Source: Methanobacterium sp. UBA375 (GTDB lineage: Archaea; Methanobacteriota; Methanobacteria; Methanobacteriales; Methanobacteriaceae). Taken from it: a DNA stretch of 64,000 bases. Location of the stretch: assembly GCA_002495625.1 (NCBI GenBank), contig DAGC01000013.1, positions 160,326 through 224,325 on the forward strand, given 5' to 3'. Position numbers and translations under genes: made by a program. Below, piece after piece: positions 20,120-30,866 of the stretch. Positions within the stretch are counted from its first letter, which is position 1. Every line of letters begins with the position of its first letter. Under the pieces are notes generated by a model that did no database searches, was not told the DNA's origin, and saw only the letters and a list, made by a program, of their open reading frames with translations.

Positions 20120-20710
20120 TTAATCAGACCCACATAGCGGAGTATCACATTTAGGGCATTTTGTGTTTCTACAGGGTACTGCCCTGGTTTTGGGACATTC
20201 AAAACCACATTCGGGACATTTACAGATTCGTGGTGGTCCAGCCCCTAATCCTTGACCCCCGTAAGACCTTCTGCTTAGGAGTGTAACATCTTCACTGGAA
20301 GAGTCCACTTCCTGTAGTTCAATAGATATGTCCTCTGACTGGCAGTCCGGACATTTATCATATTCTTTCCCGGGATTTATCCATTCAAACCCACATGTTT
20401 TGCATTTATACCTACTTTCATCGGTTGAATAATCTTGTCCAATGATTACAATACTTTTCCCCTCAATTAAAGCTTCAGATATCTTTTTTCTTGCTGAAAC
20501 TAAAATTCTGTGGAAGGTGGGCTGTGATATGCCCATCAATTCTGCTGATTTTTTTTGCTGTATATTTAGATAATCTCTGAGTCTAATTGCTTCAAATTCG
20601 TCGATATTTATTTCTATAGGAAGTAAATCGTCTATATCATCTTTTTCTGGTCTAAAACAGCGAATTTCTGGGTCTTTTAGAATTCTTCTGAATCTACGAG
20701 GTCTTGGCAT
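20120..20710 (-). CDS. DUF134 DNA-binding regulator with C-terminal zinc ribbons
   Basis: This 196-residue protein has an N-terminal DUF134 (COG1342) domain with a sigma-like helix-turn-helix, KSAELMGISQPTFHRILVSA near residues 53-72. A C-terminal half with two Cys-rich modules (YKCKTCGFEW...KCPDCQSED and CKCPECGFECPKTRAVPCRN) matches the stand-alone protein at 6444-6752. The ATG follows a 14-base perfect palindrome by four bases, so the gene looks autoregulated and perhaps leaderless. The next gene is atwA. The simplest reading is a metal- or redox-sensing regulator controlling MCR activation. The sensing signal is not known. Confidence 0.85.
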   Translation of the reverse strand: MPRPRRFRRILKDPEIRCFRPEKDDIDDLLPIEINIDEFEAIRLRDYLNIQQKKSAELMGISQPTFHRILVSARKKISEALIEGKSIVIIGQDYSTDESRYKCKTCGFEWINPGKEYDKCPDCQSEDISIELQEVDSSSEDVTLLSRRSYGGQGLGAGPPRICKCPECGFECPKTRAVPCRNTKCPKCDTPLCGSD

Positions 20711-20732
20711 AAGATGAATATATATTCAAAAT
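20711..20732 (-). promoter_or_regulatory. palindrome overlapping the DUF134-atwA start
   Basis: TGAATATATATTCA (20715-20728) is a perfect 14-base palindrome sharing the core found at 6875-6896. On the minus strand a TATA-like CTATAAATA (20735-20743) lies just upstream and the ATG just downstream. A protein bound here would cover the transcription and translation start. Confidence 0.7.
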
Positions 20733-20745
20733 TAATATTTATAGT

Positions 20746-21837
20746 TTATGATATTGATTTCCCACCGACCAGTTTAATCAGAGTAATCTCACACCTTGAT
20801 CCCAGTCTCATTGGAGGCCCCAACGTACCTGTACCCTGGGAAACATAGAGATATCCTCCTTCATCCCCATATAAACCTCTGATGTATGGGAAAGGCAATC
20901 TCACGAAGTAGTTGAATGGGAAAAACTGGCCGGCGTGGGTATGTCCTGAAAGCTGCAGATCAATTCCTGCTTCCTTTGCAACTTTAAATTCACTTGGTAA
21001 GTGATATAAAAGAATTGTAGGCTTATCTCTGTCGAAATTAATTTTTGGAAGGGTTTTCTGTAGATAATGCCTATCCCAAGAGAAGGGCACACCCACCACC
21101 TGCAGGTCTTGGAAATACAAAACTTCATTATATAATATATTAATAGGGGTTCCAGTTACAAAATCTGAGACCTGATCCCGGCCCTGATAGAAATCATGGT
21201 TACCCATCACAAATAATATGGGGGCTTTAATTCTTCTGAAATCCTTTAAAATATCATCTTCCAGTTTTGATGACCCGTCAAACAGATCTCCAGTTATAAA
21301 AACAATATCTGGATTAAGATCTATTATTTTATCCATCATTCTTCTAAGAAAACCCTGTTTACGTATTGGTCCAATGTGGACATCACTGATCTGCACTGCC
21401 CGGATGTTATTTTCAATATTTAAAGGTATAGTTATCTCTTCAACCTTTAATCGGGTTACGTTAATTATTGCATAGACGGTTACAACAAAAGCGACCAATA
21501 AAATGACTATTCCTGCTGTATAAGCTGGTATATTTATAAAAAATCCCAGTATCAAATATACTGCAAACATGATCAGTATGTAAGCAGCCATCCCAGTCCA
21601 GGCAGCCGAAACTGCATACAGCGTCCTGACCAGTAAATTAGAAGACCGTGTTAACAACACCAAAGAAACTGGATGAGAAAGGCTTACAAGTAAAAGAACC
21701 ATGTAATATAATCCAGTTTGTTGTATATTAAATGTAAAACTAAAACCTGAGAAGATAGCGAAGTTTATGATCAACGCCATAAAAAGATATGGGATGGTAT
21801 TCCACATAACGCGGGGACCCTTCATATTAAGCTCCAT
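20746..21837 (-). CDS. membrane-anchored metallophosphoesterase
   Basis: This 363-residue protein has four to five N-terminal membrane helices (residues 10-135) followed by a calcineurin-like phosphoesterase domain. Its metal motifs are QISDVHIGP near 149, GDLFDGSS near 181, GNHDFYQG near 211 and SGHTHAGQFFP near 297. The layout is like YkuE/YaeI-type proteins, some of which act on lipid-linked substrates. It is separated from the downstream DUF134 gene by the operator-like site. The C terminus ends in GTLGPPMRLGSRCEITLI, typical of the family. The substrate is unknown. Confidence 0.88.
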   Translation of the reverse strand: MELNMKGPRVMWNTIPYLFMALIINFAIFSGFSFTFNIQQTGLYYMVLLLVSLSHPVSLVLLTRSSNLLVRTLYAVSAAWTGMAAYILIMFAVYLILGFFINIPAYTAGIVILLVAFVVTVYAIINVTRLKVEEITIPLNIENNIRAVQISDVHIGPIRKQGFLRRMMDKIIDLNPDIVFITGDLFDGSSKLEDDILKDFRRIKAPILFVMGNHDFYQGRDQVSDFVTGTPINILYNEVLYFQDLQVVGVPFSWDRHYLQKTLPKINFDRDKPTILLYHLPSEFKVAKEAGIDLQLSGHTHAGQFFPFNYFVRLPFPYIRGLYGDEGGYLYVSQGTGTLGPPMRLGSRCEITLIKLVGGKSIS

Positions 21838-21864
21838 TTAAAAAAAATGATGGAATAAAAATCC

Positions 21865-22323
21865 CTATTTTTTTACCACACCGATAAGTGTGCCGTCAAT
21901 TATACAATCAAATTTTAATTGTTCATCCCAACCAGCGTCTTTAAACATGTCCATGTAACATAAACCAATTAGTTTACCATCCTCATTTAATATATTATCA
22001 ATCATTTCCTGTACTTCTCCCATTTTTACATTGACTTTGGGCATGCTGAGTCCGCCTAAAAGGGCCACTACATCTGCTTTTGGATCAGCTGGTTCGGTTA
22101 GTTGCATTCCCTGGGGTGTAAGCTCCAACTTTCGGGCACTGCCTATGTCTGTTAATGTGACAAACACCGATTCTTTATCCCTAACCGCGTATGCAAAAAG
22201 TTCTGCAAAGGGGGTGCATACACCAGGTGCTCCTGCAAAGGTTATCTTCTTTGCATCGGCTACTTCTTCTTTAAATGCCATTAAATTTCCGTTTAGTCCT
22301 TTAAATTCCTTAACATTTTCCAT
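21865..22323 (-). CDS. DUF2124-family methanogen protein
   Basis: This 152-residue protein resembles the archaeal DUF2124 family, known mainly from methanogens. Visible features are [19 protein letters not shown] near residues 29-47, [15 protein letters not shown] near 59-73, [15 protein letters not shown] near 86-100 and [12 protein letters not shown] near 118-129. The fold looks Rossmann-like, and the single conserved-looking Cys38 could be functional. It lies 47 bases downstream of mmp7 on the same strand, so it is probably co-transcribed with the MCR activation genes. Function is unknown. Confidence 0.75.
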   Translation of the reverse strand: MENVKEFKGLNGNLMAFKEEVADAKKITFAGAPGVCTPFAELFAYAVRDKESVFVTLTDIGSARKLELTPQGMQLTEPADPKADVVALLGGLSMPKVNVKMGEVQEMIDNILNEDGKLIGLCYMDMFKDAGWDEQLKFDCIIDGTLIGVVKK

Positions 22324-22370
22324 TCAATTCACTCCTGTAATTTAAAAAATAAATAAATAAATATCCAAAA

Positions 22371-23282
22371 TTAAATGATAGATGTCTCTGGTAATAGTTT
22401 AACCAGAGTATAACCGTACATCATGGATTTATGTATCTCTGAAACATCCGCCAGGCGGTAATCATTCACCATCACTTCCTCCACCTGATCATGATACCTA
22501 TCATAGTCCAGCTTAACTCTCACCCCATCTAACTGGCTTACCACCGGGGCTGGCGAGTAAACCTGCTTAATAGCCGGGACTTGATATTCTATCTCTGTTT
22601 TCACCAAAATAGAAGGCACTATAGGCGGATCATCGGCCATATCCATCCTCTTCTGGTCCAATATCCCCTCGACCACGTCTACCAGATTTCTAAGGGCTCT
22701 GATATTTTCTCCCCTCTTTAATCTCCGGGGAATTCTCCCCAAACCACCGATATAGGCATCAGCACCAGGTATATCCTCAACATCCATTTCTGGAGCTCCA
22801 GTAACCACCACCGGTATCTCGATGTCATCAAACAGGTGTGTTTTATTCAGGATACAGTCTCGGAAGCTTCCCAGGGCAAATACAGCCAGGTCATGTTCCT
22901 CAATGAGCCTCTTCTCATCTTCAGAGATCCGGCTGATACCCTTACCAGCACCTCTCTGCAGTCCGATCATGTTGTCTTTAGCCCCGTAACGTCTCAGGTA
23001 CTCTGAAATGTCGCAGGCAGAATGGGGGAGGTGCTGCCGGGCCAGAGTGGGCGAGACGATGGCTATCTCAGTCCCGGCCATGGGTGCTACTTTTATTTTT
23101 CCCAGGAGTTCCTTGGCCTTTTCTTCGACTTTACCAACATCTTCTATGGGTACCGCCAGGGTTAAAACCAGATCCATCTGGCTTACAGTTTCCTGAAGAA
23201 CGAAACCACCCAGGTCCTCGATAAGTTCCACCATTTCCTCATGCTTATGGATTCCACCAGTGTAAGTCAATGTCTCATACAT
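22371..23282 (-). CDS. mmp7: methanogenesis marker protein 7
   Basis: This 303-residue protein matches methanogenesis marker 7 in length and motifs: [20 protein letters not shown] near residues 93-112, [21 protein letters not shown] near 113-133, and [20 protein letters not shown] near 157-176. Mmp7 is a component of the MCR activation (A3a-type) complex with McrC, Mmp17, Mmp3 and A2. Its start overlaps the end of the mmp17 gene by 16 bases, so the two are translationally coupled. The Cys residues in SACD and FRDC are candidates for cluster or disulfide chemistry. Confidence 0.85.
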   Translation of the reverse strand: MYETLTYTGGIHKHEEMVELIEDLGGFVLQETVSQMDLVLTLAVPIEDVGKVEEKAKELLGKIKVAPMAGTEIAIVSPTLARQHLPHSACDISEYLRRYGAKDNMIGLQRGAGKGISRISEDEKRLIEEHDLAVFALGSFRDCILNKTHLFDDIEIPVVVTGAPEMDVEDIPGADAYIGGLGRIPRRLKRGENIRALRNLVDVVEGILDQKRMDMADDPPIVPSILVKTEIEYQVPAIKQVYSPAPVVSQLDGVRVKLDYDRYHDQVEEVMVNDYRLADVSEIHKSMMYGYTLVKLLPETSII

Positions 23283-23809
23283 ATACGATTCTCCAGAATT
23301 TCATATCTCATTCTAGCTCTCTTGACCGGGTTTAGTGGGGCGTTTCTGTGTGATGGTAATTCAACCGCCTTTTTTCCGGCTTCTTGTAATTCTTTTTTTA
23401 ATTCTTTCTTTAAGTAATCGGGGTAAATTAAGAAATCATAGGACTCATCGGTAACTATGGTAAAACCCATGTCTTCTGCAATGTCCCCTAAAAAGTGGGA
23501 ATAGACTTTAACTTTTATTTTTTTGTTTTCATCCCTTTTCTGGTTTGATATCCCTTTACTCAAATTTTTTCCCAGTGGTTCTGTACCTAACCTGTTGGAG
23601 ACTAATTTTATACCATCCTCGATCTGGTTGAAGGTGTTTAATTTCAATTTAATAAATTCAGTGGAGGTATCATCATGATTTTTCGTCTCAGATAAGACCA
23701 CTGCTAAATCTACATCCCTATAGACTCCGTCCTTAATTATCTGGAACTGGGATACCCCTGCGAGTCGTAATATTTCCTGACACATGGGTGTAGTGGCGAT
23801 TTTCATCAT
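23267..23809 (-). CDS. mmp17: methanogenesis marker protein 17
   Basis: The 180 residues begin [20 protein letters not shown] and contain [20 protein letters not shown] near 22-41 and [17 protein letters not shown] text near 104-116. Length, position directly upstream of mmp7 and the overlap of reading frames support methanogenesis marker 17, another member of the MCR activation complex. I recognise it partly by context, so marker 5 remains a less likely alternative. It is the first gene of this minus-strand group and is preceded by a 258-base region without genes, shared with the divergent TRAM gene. Confidence 0.7.
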   Translation of the reverse strand: MMKIATTPMCQEILRLAGVSQFQIIKDGVYRDVDLAVVLSETKNHDDTSTEFIKLKLNTFNQIEDGIKLVSNRLGTEPLGKNLSKGISNQKRDENKKIKVKVYSHFLGDIAEDMGFTIVTDESYDFLIYPDYLKKELKKELQEAGKKAVELPSHRNAPLNPVKRARMRYEILENRICMRH

Positions 23810-24067
23810 ATTTACCGGGATGAATCCTTTATGTTTATCTTTGTAATATTATTATATGCCTTAATAAATTTAATAAATTAACCACCGATATCTGGTTTAT
23901 TGAATATATTTATGGTAAATTATTTCCCACCTTAAACCTACTATAGACGCAAAAAACCCGGCTTAAATAAATTTTTTTTCAGGAATTAAGATTTTCACCA
24001 AAGACTTATATATTTTGTTTAACAAAAAAGTAATACAAGACCGCTTTATGTTGGTCTAAGGATGTGA

Positions 24068-24283
24068 ATGAAATTGTTTAGAACAGATGAAGGTCCGAAG
24101 ACTGCTCCTATACAGGAAGGAGAAGAATACGAAGTAAAAATTGAAGATGTAGGTAAAGAAGGCGACGGCATAACCCGAATTGAAGGTTTTGTTGTATTTG
24201 TGCCTGATACAAAAGTAGGTGACGAGGTAAAAGTACGGATAACCTCTGTAAGAAGGAGATTTGCTTTCGCTGAGAAAGTGTAG
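24068..24283 (+). CDS. TRAM-domain RNA-binding protein
   Basis: This 71-residue protein is essentially one TRAM domain: [20 protein letters not shown] near 16-35, then [20 protein letters not shown]. Small TRAM proteins are abundant in methanogens and act as cold-shock-like RNA chaperones. A clear TATA box (CTTATATATT, near 24004) lies about 60 bases upstream and an AAGGATGTGA site precedes the ATG. It is monocistronic, and the following comB gene has its own T-rich leader. Confidence 0.92.
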   Translation: MKLFRTDEGPKTAPIQEGEEYEVKIEDVGKEGDGITRIEGFVVFVPDTKVGDEVKVRITSVRRRFAFAEKV

Positions 24284-24398
24284 GGATTATAACAGTTTAG
24301 CAGTATCTATCGAATTTTCATCAAATTAACCAGTTATCCAAGTACAGGAAATTAAAGTTTTTATTTTTTTTTAATTCTATTTTATTTTGGTGCCTTTT

Positions 24399-25067
24399 AT
24401 GAGAGTTTCCCTAAGTTTAGATAGGTCCTATTCTGAAGATGTAGCAATTATGGTAGATGCACTCCGAGCCAGCGCAACCATAACCACCGCACTCGAGAGT
24501 TTTAAAACAGTTATCCCTGTCAGGGGAATCGATGAAGCAGTGACCCTAGCAAAAAAACACGAAGCGGTCCTGGCCGGTGAAAGGGAAGGGACGAAGATAG
24601 AAGGATTTGATGTGGGCAATTCTCCTGTGGATATAAGGAATTTCCAGGGAGATATTTTAGTCCTCACCACGTCCAATGGGACCCGGATACTGGAGGATAT
24701 ATCTGCTTCCACCATACTCATCGGCTCATATTTAAACGCCCAAGCAGTAGCATCTAAAGCATTAAAGCTTGCAAAAAACCATATAGAAGTGGTGATGGCC
24801 GGAGTAAATGGAAAATTTGCCATAGAAGATTTCCTATCAGCAGGAGAAATAATCACCAATTTACAGGACCATGAACTGACTGAAGAAGCTTTAGCAGCCA
24901 TGATGGCATCTACTGACCCGGAAAAAGTGGATGATGCCGTGTTAAACTCCAGTTCTGCCCTCCGCCTCCATGCTTTAGGACTGGAAAAGGACATCCAATT
25001 TTCACTCAAGAGAAATATATATAAGACAGTTCCCATCTACAAAGATGGAACCATAACAAAAATTTAA
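24399..25067 (+). CDS. comB: 2-phosphosulfolactate phosphatase
   Basis: This 222-residue ComB hydrolyses 2-phosphosulfolactate to sulfolactate in coenzyme M synthesis. Family features are [15 protein letters not shown] near residues 18-32, [19 protein letters not shown] near 63-81 and TTSNGTRIL near 93-101. I prefer ATG 24399 over TTG 24387 or GTG 24390 because GGTG at 24389 then acts as ribosome site with normal spacing. The other coenzyme M genes are elsewhere in the window (comC 49131, comD/comE 62499). It precedes the TraB-like gene by ten bases. Confidence 0.93.
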   Translation: MRVSLSLDRSYSEDVAIMVDALRASATITTALESFKTVIPVRGIDEAVTLAKKHEAVLAGEREGTKIEGFDVGNSPVDIRNFQGDILVLTTSNGTRILEDISASTILIGSYLNAQAVASKALKLAKNHIEVVMAGVNGKFAIEDFLSAGEIITNLQDHELTEEALAAMMASTDPEKVDDAVLNSSSALRLHALGLEKDIQFSLKRNIYKTVPIYKDGTITKI

Positions 25068-25077
25068 AAATGATCAC

Positions 25078-26403
25078 ATGGAATTTGAATCAGATAAAGA
25101 AGATCACAAAGCACCTAAATCGGGTAATAAAGATTATATAAAATTTGAATCTGGTAACAAAAATTACACCAAACCAGGATCAGGTAATAAAGATAATACA
25201 GAAACCGAACCAGATAATAAAGATTACACAGAACCTGAACCAGCCAAAGAACCATCACTCAAGATTATAGGCACAGCACACGTTTCTGATGAAAGTGTAA
25301 AGGAGGTAAGAGAAACTATTCTTGAAACTAGGCCGGATGTGGTGGCTGTTGAGTTAGATCTAAACCGCCTGCAAAACCTTAAAATGGAGGCAGCTGGCCA
25401 AAAGCCGGATAAAGAATTGAACATCAGGGAAATAATAAAAAGTGACCAGTTAACTGCGTTTCTCGCCAGTGGTTTCCTTTCCTACATGCAAAAAAAGATC
25501 GGTGACGAGGTGGGGGTTAAACCCGGGGCAGAGATGCTGGCCGCAGTTTCCGCCGCTGAAGAAGTGGGGGCCAGTATCGCCCTCATAGACCGGGACATCC
25601 AGATCACACTTAAAAGAGCCCTCAACCAGATGAGCTTCTGGGAGAAGATGAAGTTCGCCTACGGCCTCATTGCCTCATTCTTCGCCAGTGACGAAGACCT
25701 GGAAGACATCGAAAAGATAAAAGAGGGTGACACACTGGCCGAGGTTATGGAATACTTCAAAGACATGTCCCCCCAGGCATACCACGTGCTGGTGGATGAA
25801 AGGGATGCCTACATGGCACGTATGTTACTGGATTTGCCCGAAGGACGGGTGGTTGCCGTGGTAGGGGCCGGGCATCAAAGTGGAATCAAAGAATATATGA
25901 GCCACCCCGAGAAGATACCAGAAATAACCGAGCTATTAAGAATCGAAGTACCCAAGGTATCCATCACTAAACTATTGGTATTTGCCATACCGGTAATATT
26001 CATCGCCATATTCCTCATGGCCTTCTTAAACGGGATAAATATCAACATGGGCCTCCTGCAATTCGTACTATTAACCGGGGGATTAGGGTTCATAGGTACC
26101 CTAGTTGCCGGTGGCAAGATTTATTCTGCACTAACCGCTTTTGTCGTGTCACCCGTAACTGTTATACACCCTTTACTCGCTTCAGGATGGTTTGCCGGTA
26201 TCGTGGAGGCTAAATTAAGGAAAATTTCCATGGATGACCTGGTGGAACTCCCTAAATGTGAAAGTCTCCGGGAGATGTGGGAGAATAAATTATTCAGGGT
26301 GCTACTGGTGGTGGTGGGGGCCAACATCGGTACCAGCATCGGCACATTCATAGCCATACCCAACGTGTTATGGCCCCTTATAAGTAAATTGATAGGATAT
26401 TAA
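25078..26403 (+). CDS. TraB/PrgY-family membrane protein
   Basis: This 441-residue protein has a TraB domain with [17 protein letters not shown] near residues 62-78, [11 protein letters not shown] near 86-96 and [13 protein letters not shown] near 259-271. Four or more hydrophobic helices lie in the C-terminal 160 residues. TraB proteins share a fold with Tiki/GumN proteases and bear conserved His, Glu and Arg. The N-terminal 60 residues are an unusual low-complexity region made of repeats of about ten residues around the words GNKDY and NKDYTEP. The gene lies ten bases after comB. Function in archaea is unknown. Confidence 0.88.
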   Translation: MEFESDKEDHKAPKSGNKDYIKFESGNKNYTKPGSGNKDNTETEPDNKDYTEPEPAKEPSLKIIGTAHVSDESVKEVRETILETRPDVVAVELDLNRLQNLKMEAAGQKPDKELNIREIIKSDQLTAFLASGFLSYMQKKIGDEVGVKPGAEMLAAVSAAEEVGASIALIDRDIQITLKRALNQMSFWEKMKFAYGLIASFFASDEDLEDIEKIKEGDTLAEVMEYFKDMSPQAYHVLVDERDAYMARMLLDLPEGRVVAVVGAGHQSGIKEYMSHPEKIPEITELLRIEVPKVSITKLLVFAIPVIFIAIFLMAFLNGININMGLLQFVLLTGGLGFIGTLVAGGKIYSALTAFVVSPVTVIHPLLASGWFAGIVEAKLRKISMDDLVELPKCESLREMWENKLFRVLLVVVGANIGTSIGTFIAIPNVLWPLISKLIGY

Positions 26404-26448
26404 CTCAGTTATATAGACCATATATCCACCTAAATTTAGGTTAAAACC

Positions 26449-26664
26449 ATGTATCTGATATTCAGATGTAATTGTGGCCGGGCAATTTATGCCAAAGAAG
26501 GTGCCAAGCAGAAAACATGCGTCTGTGGGAGGACTTGGAAAGTGAAAGACAGGAAGATCCTGAAAAAAGCACCTGATGCTGAGACCGCTGCAGAAATGGT
26601 CAGAAAATTACAGGAAGAGAAATATGGTGGTGGAATTTTCACCACTGCCGATAAAATACGTTGA
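26449..26664 (+). CDS. DUF1922 small zinc-ribbon protein
   Basis: This 71-residue protein starts [18 protein letters not shown] and continues with [17 protein letters not shown]. The two CxC/CxCG pairs form a single zinc site as in the DUF1922 family of Methanobacteriales and relatives. A charged helix ([19 protein letters not shown]) and FTTADKIR form the C terminus. An AGGTTAAAACC leader precedes the ATG. It stands alone between the TraB-like and GTPase genes. It may bind RNA or protein, but function is unknown. Confidence 0.85.
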   Translation: MYLIFRCNCGRAIYAKEGAKQKTCVCGRTWKVKDRKILKKAPDAETAAEMVRKLQEEKYGGGIFTTADKIR

Positions 26665-26749
26665 TTCTGTTTTTAGCAAAACAAATAAATAGTTTTTTAG
26701 TTACTGAGATTCCATATCATAACCACAAACCGATTTTGAACTCGATAGT

Positions 26750-28336
26750 ATGAGCGTTGATATTTACGATATTACCAAGTATGGTGAACGGAGAAATATC
26801 GAATTTAAGGAAAATCTTGAAATGGAATACCATCTTAAAAAGGACCGAATTCAACGCCTGGCATCCCAGATGAAATACAGAATGGAAAAGGGGGATGGAG
26901 AAGCTGTTTATTTTTTAGGTGTTGATGATGATGGGAACCTGGTCGGTCTAACCGATGATAAAATGGATGAGTCTCTCTTTGTACTGGAGAAGGTAGCCCA
27001 TTCAATTGATGCTAAAATAAACGATATTCAAAAGCAGGATGCGGGTGAAGGTACGGTGGCCAAAGTCCTGGTTGGTAAAGAAAACAGCCAGCAGAAGAAA
27101 CACCTGCTAGTGGGGGTGGTCGGGCATGTAGACCATGGTAAAAGCACCCTGGTGGGCACTCTCACCTCTGGATCACTGGACAACGGTTCTGGAAGAACCA
27201 GAATATACCTGGACGTCCAGAAACATGAAATAGAGCGGGGCCTATCTGCTGATCTTTCATTTGCCGTTTATGGATTCCGGGAAGGAAAACCGGTACGTAT
27301 CACCAATCCCCTGCATAAAAAGGAAAAATCAAAGGTGGTGGAGCAGTGCGAAAAGGTGGTCTCCTTTGTGGATACCGTGGGCCATGAACCCTGGCTTAGG
27401 ACCACGATAAGGGGTATTGTAGGCCAGAAACTGGATTTTGGACTGCTCACCATAGCCGCTGATCAGGGCCCTACCGCCATAACCCGGGAGCACCTGGGAA
27501 TCGTCCTGGCCATGGAAATACCTTTACTGGTGGCCATCACCAAGATAGACATGGTAACCGAGGAGAGAACCCGGGAAGTTAAAGATAAGGTGTTCGAACT
27601 CCTTAAGATGGTAGGTAAAATTCCATACATGGTCAAAACTGGTGACGACGCGGTTTTCGTGGCGGGGAATATGAATCAACATTTGGTACCGGTTATAAAA
27701 GTATCACCAGTTACTGGTAACGGTTTAGATCTCCTGGACGAACTGTTTTACCAGTTGAACGTAGAATCCAATCCCCAAGACGGGAAAAAACCGTTCATGA
27801 TGTACATCGATAAAATATACACTGTTACGGGTGTGGGAACTGTAGTAAGCGGTACAGTCAGACAGGGCACTGTGAAAAAGGGTGATAAACTTCTTCTAGG
27901 ACCTACCAGTACCGGTAAATTCATCCCCATCACTGTCCGTTCCATAGAGATGCACTACTATAAAAAGGACAGTGCAGAAACCGGTGAAGTGGTGGGGATA
28001 TCCCTGAGCGGTGCAGACGTAAGTTCCATTAAAAGGGGTATGATCATATCGGATTTACTCTATAAACCACAGCCGGTAAGGGAGTTTGAAGCAGATGTCT
28101 CCATACTGGTGCATCCTACAACCATCAGAGAGGGCTATGAATGCATAACCCATATAGAGACCATCTCTGACACCACCATATTCCAGCCCCTGGATAAAGA
28201 ATATCTATCCGCGGGTGATACTGGTAAGATCAGGATGAAATTTAAATACCGCCCCTACGCTATTCGTGAAGGGCAGAAACTCATATTCCGGGAAGGCCGG
28301 AGCAAGGGTGTGGGTAAGGTTAGTAAAATTTATTGA
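26750..28336 (+). CDS. GTPBP1-like translational GTPase
   Basis: This 528-residue GTPase is of the EF1A/EF-Tu superfamily. After an N-terminal extension ([20 protein letters not shown] near 17-36), it has G1 [14 protein letters not shown] near 127-140, G3 DTVGHEPW near 204-211 and G4 TKIDMV near 264-269. Two beta-barrel domains follow ([16 protein letters not shown] near 363-378). The pattern matches the archaeal counterpart of eukaryotic GTPBP1/GTPBP2, ribosome-associated GTPases in mRNA surveillance or translation rescue. Translation factor activity here is inferred from family. It is convergent with the thiolase-like ncsA gene. Confidence 0.85.
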   Translation: MSVDIYDITKYGERRNIEFKENLEMEYHLKKDRIQRLASQMKYRMEKGDGEAVYFLGVDDDGNLVGLTDDKMDESLFVLEKVAHSIDAKINDIQKQDAGEGTVAKVLVGKENSQQKKHLLVGVVGHVDHGKSTLVGTLTSGSLDNGSGRTRIYLDVQKHEIERGLSADLSFAVYGFREGKPVRITNPLHKKEKSKVVEQCEKVVSFVDTVGHEPWLRTTIRGIVGQKLDFGLLTIAADQGPTAITREHLGIVLAMEIPLLVAITKIDMVTEERTREVKDKVFELLKMVGKIPYMVKTGDDAVFVAGNMNQHLVPVIKVSPVTGNGLDLLDELFYQLNVESNPQDGKKPFMMYIDKIYTVTGVGTVVSGTVRQGTVKKGDKLLLGPTSTGKFIPITVRSIEMHYYKKDSAETGEVVGISLSGADVSSIKRGMIISDLLYKPQPVREFEADVSILVHPTTIREGYECITHIETISDTTIFQPLDKEYLSAGDTGKIRMKFKYRPYAIREGQKLIFREGRSKGVGKVSKIY

Positions 28337-28351
28337 TTCAGAAATAACGTT

Positions 28352-29194
28352 TTATTTAATCTCCTCCAGCATCTCACACGCCTTACAAACATCTAAAGAT
28401 GACGGTTCACCGCAACGCTGGCATTCCACCAGTTCAACTGGTGTTTCCTGATTTTTAAAGGTTTTCTGGAAGGATTCCATGATGGCCATCTTCGATCCGG
28501 GGTGATCCTCTTCCAACTGGTTTAAATAATTCTTAATTTTACCCCTTAAGGACAGATAGGCGTAGGGGCATTCTGCAAAATGTACTGGTATTTCATTTAG
28601 AACTGCCCAGGTTCCCACATCCTTTTCCGGGATTTTCCATAGGGGTTTTATCCTGGGAATTAACCGGGGGTGTATCTGTTCCAGTTTCGGTCCGAATTTA
28701 GAGAACCGCCTGAAATCAGCCCGGGCAAAGCTCATGAGGAATGATTGTATTTCATCGTCCAGGTTGTGACCGGTGGCCACTTTATCTGCGCCTAACTCGT
28801 AGGCTGTCCTGTTGATGAGGTACCTCCGGAATACACCGCAGGGTATACAGGCACTTTTGTACTTACCCGCCACCTTATCGAGTTTAATACCGAATTCACC
28901 CTCAAATGATTTTTCAACCAGTTCTACCCCGAGTTTACGGGTGTTTTTCCGGGCAACTTCAATGCCTTCGTTTCTATACCCTTCAATTCCTTCATCTACC
29001 GATATAGCTACCAGTTGGAGGTTGTATTCATCCTTAAATCCATTTAATAGGTGTAAGGTTAAAACGCTGTCCTTTCCACCGGAAAGGGCTATTGCTATTT
29101 TCTCCCCATCACTAAATAGATCATATTCATCTATTACGCTTCTAACCCTCTGGATTATGCTCTGATTGAATTTTTCTCTGTTCAAGGGTTCCAT
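28352..29194 (-). CDS. tRNA thiolation protein, NcsA/TtuA-type (TIGR00269)
   Basis: This 280-residue PP-loop ATP pyrophosphatase has [10 protein letters not shown] near residues 39-48, a central CIPCGVFRR near 116-124, ATGHNLDDE near 139-147, and a C-terminal zinc finger [17 protein letters not shown] near 259-275. Members adenylate tRNA uridine and install sulfur, using a [4Fe-4S] cluster on central Cys residues. Many archaeal relatives also carry an N-terminal zinc ribbon. This one starts [12 protein letters not shown] and appears to lack it. It is divergent from the thiamine-binding-like gene, with starts only about 37 bases apart. Confidence 0.87.
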   Translation of the reverse strand: MEPLNREKFNQSIIQRVRSVIDEYDLFSDGEKIAIALSGGKDSVLTLHLLNGFKDEYNLQLVAISVDEGIEGYRNEGIEVARKNTRKLGVELVEKSFEGEFGIKLDKVAGKYKSACIPCGVFRRYLINRTAYELGADKVATGHNLDDEIQSFLMSFARADFRRFSKFGPKLEQIHPRLIPRIKPLWKIPEKDVGTWAVLNEIPVHFAECPYAYLSLRGKIKNYLNQLEEDHPGSKMAIMESFQKTFKNQETPVELVECQRCGEPSSLDVCKACEMLEEIK

Positions 29195-29230
29195 AAAAAT
29201 TATATGAAAACAGGGGCATATATATTATGT

Positions 29231-29533
29231 ATGATATCTGCAGAACTCACCATCATACCCATCGGAACCTCAAAAACCAGTATAAGCCCTTACATAGCTG
29301 CTGCACTGGCTGCTCTGGATAAAACTGGTATTAAATACGAAATCAGTGGTATGGGGACTATGTTAGAATCAGATGACCCTGGAGAAATCTTTTCTGCCAT
29401 TGAACTAGCACATGAAGCTGTTTTTGCCCTGGGAGCTGACCGTGTGGCTACCAGTGTGAAAATAGATGACCGAAGGGATAAGGAAGCTGGTTTAAAACAA
29501 AAAGTAGTTAGTGTAAAGGAAAAATTATCCTAG
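29231..29533 (+). CDS. MTH1187/YkoF-family thiamine-binding-like protein
   Basis: The 100 residues start MISAELTIIPIGTSKTSISP and continue KYEISGMGTMLESDD and DRVATSVKIDDRRDKE. This matches the MTH1187 family, a ferredoxin-like fold thought to bind thiamine or a related small ligand. An ATG 27 bases upstream (29204) is in frame, but family members begin at the MI(T/S)AEL segment, so 29231 is preferred. No other thiamine gene is nearby. The divergent neighbour is the tRNA thiolation gene. Confidence 0.85.
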   Translation: MISAELTIIPIGTSKTSISPYIAAALAALDKTGIKYEISGMGTMLESDDPGEIFSAIELAHEAVFALGADRVATSVKIDDRRDKEAGLKQKVVSVKEKLS

Positions 29534-29611
29534 ACACAAGTTTTTACCCTGAAAAACATAAGGTTTTACTCTGAACACGAGGTTTTACAGTTCTCCGGTT
29601 TACTAGTTCTC

Positions 29612-30709
29612 TTATTGGAAGAATTTCTCTGACGCTTCTTCCAGTAAATCAACTATCTCAGTTAAGTCTTCAGTTGAGAGTCCAGGGTGTACTGGTAATG
29701 AAAGCACCTGGGATGCTGCTTTTTCCGCCTGGGGGCAGTTTCCACCTATACCCAGGCCCTGATACAGCTTCTGATTGTAAATGGTCTTGGGATAGTGTAC
29801 TCCGGTTCCTATGCCCAGTCCGGTCAGGAAATCCTTAACATCGTCTCTTCTTCCATTTTCCACCCTGACGGTGTACTGGTGGAATACGTGCTTCACCTTA
29901 TCCAGGACAAATGGGGGTGTAATGCCTTCTATGGTGTTTATATGTGTGGTCAGGTATTCTGCATTTTCAATCCTACTTTTTGTAAAGCCATCTAAACGTT
30001 TGAGCTGGACTAGTCCTATTGCTGCGGCTATGTCTGTCATACGGAAGTTGTAGCCGAGGATTGTGTGTTTGTACCTTTCACCTTCGCCGTGGGATCTTAA
30101 CATGCGGGCTGTGTCTGCCAGTTCATCACTGTCTGTGGTTATCATACCGCCTTCCCCGGTGGTCATGTTCTTGGTGGGGTAGAAACTGAAACAGGCTATA
30201 TCACCCAGTGATCCTACCATTTGGTCCTGATACTGTGCTCCGTGGGCCTGTGCTGCGTCTTCAATTATCCATAGGTTGTGTTCTTCTGCAATCTTCCTTA
30301 TGGGGCCCATATTCGCTGGTTGTCCATAGAGGTGGACGGGTATTATGGCCTTGGTCTTATCAGTTATGGCTTCCTGTATTTTCTGTGGATTTATATTATA
30401 GGTTTGTGAATTTATATCGGCGAAGACTGGAGTCGCACCGGTAAATAGGATTGAATTGGCTGTGGCTGCAAAACTGAAGGGTGTGGTTATTACTTCATCG
30501 CCCTTTTCTATTCCCAGGGCCATGAGGGCCACGTGTAATGCTGTGGTCCCTGAAGTGGTGGCCACCGCATGCTCCACCCCAATATATTCTGCGAATTTTT
30601 CTTCAAATTCGGCTACTTTAGGCCCCTGGGCAATGAATCCTGATTTTAAAACTTTTACAACTTCAGCTATCTCTTCATCCGATATAATGGGCTGTGCAAT
30701 TGGTATCAA
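29612..30709 (-). CDS. DegT/DnrJ/EryC1 sugar aminotransferase
   Basis: This 365-residue PLP enzyme contains [18 protein letters not shown] near residues 50-67, [20 protein letters not shown] near 149-168 and the PLP lysine segment [18 protein letters not shown] near 171-188. Such enzymes transaminate nucleotide-linked keto sugars for surface polysaccharide or glycoprotein synthesis. No sugar-pathway gene lies beside it. It may act on pseudaminic-acid, bacillosamine or similar precursors, but the substrate cannot be read from sequence. A 157-base AT-rich gap separates it from the divergent trm1 gene. Confidence 0.9.
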   Translation of the reverse strand: MIPIAQPIISDEEIAEVVKVLKSGFIAQGPKVAEFEEKFAEYIGVEHAVATTSGTTALHVALMALGIEKGDEVITTPFSFAATANSILFTGATPVFADINSQTYNINPQKIQEAITDKTKAIIPVHLYGQPANMGPIRKIAEEHNLWIIEDAAQAHGAQYQDQMVGSLGDIACFSFYPTKNMTTGEGGMITTDSDELADTARMLRSHGEGERYKHTILGYNFRMTDIAAAIGLVQLKRLDGFTKSRIENAEYLTTHINTIEGITPPFVLDKVKHVFHQYTVRVENGRRDDVKDFLTGLGIGTGVHYPKTIYNQKLYQGLGIGGNCPQAEKAASQVLSLPVHPGLSTEDLTEIVDLLEEASEKFFQ

Positions 30710-30866
30710 TATTTATCACCTGATAAAATTTTATTAATTCTATTTTTGAGTTGGGATTGAAATTAATACATTAATTCACTTCCATCAAATATATATAATT
30801 AAACCAAATCAAAATTTGTAAATAAATTATCTAATTATTTTGTACAATGATTGATTTTAGTGGTGA

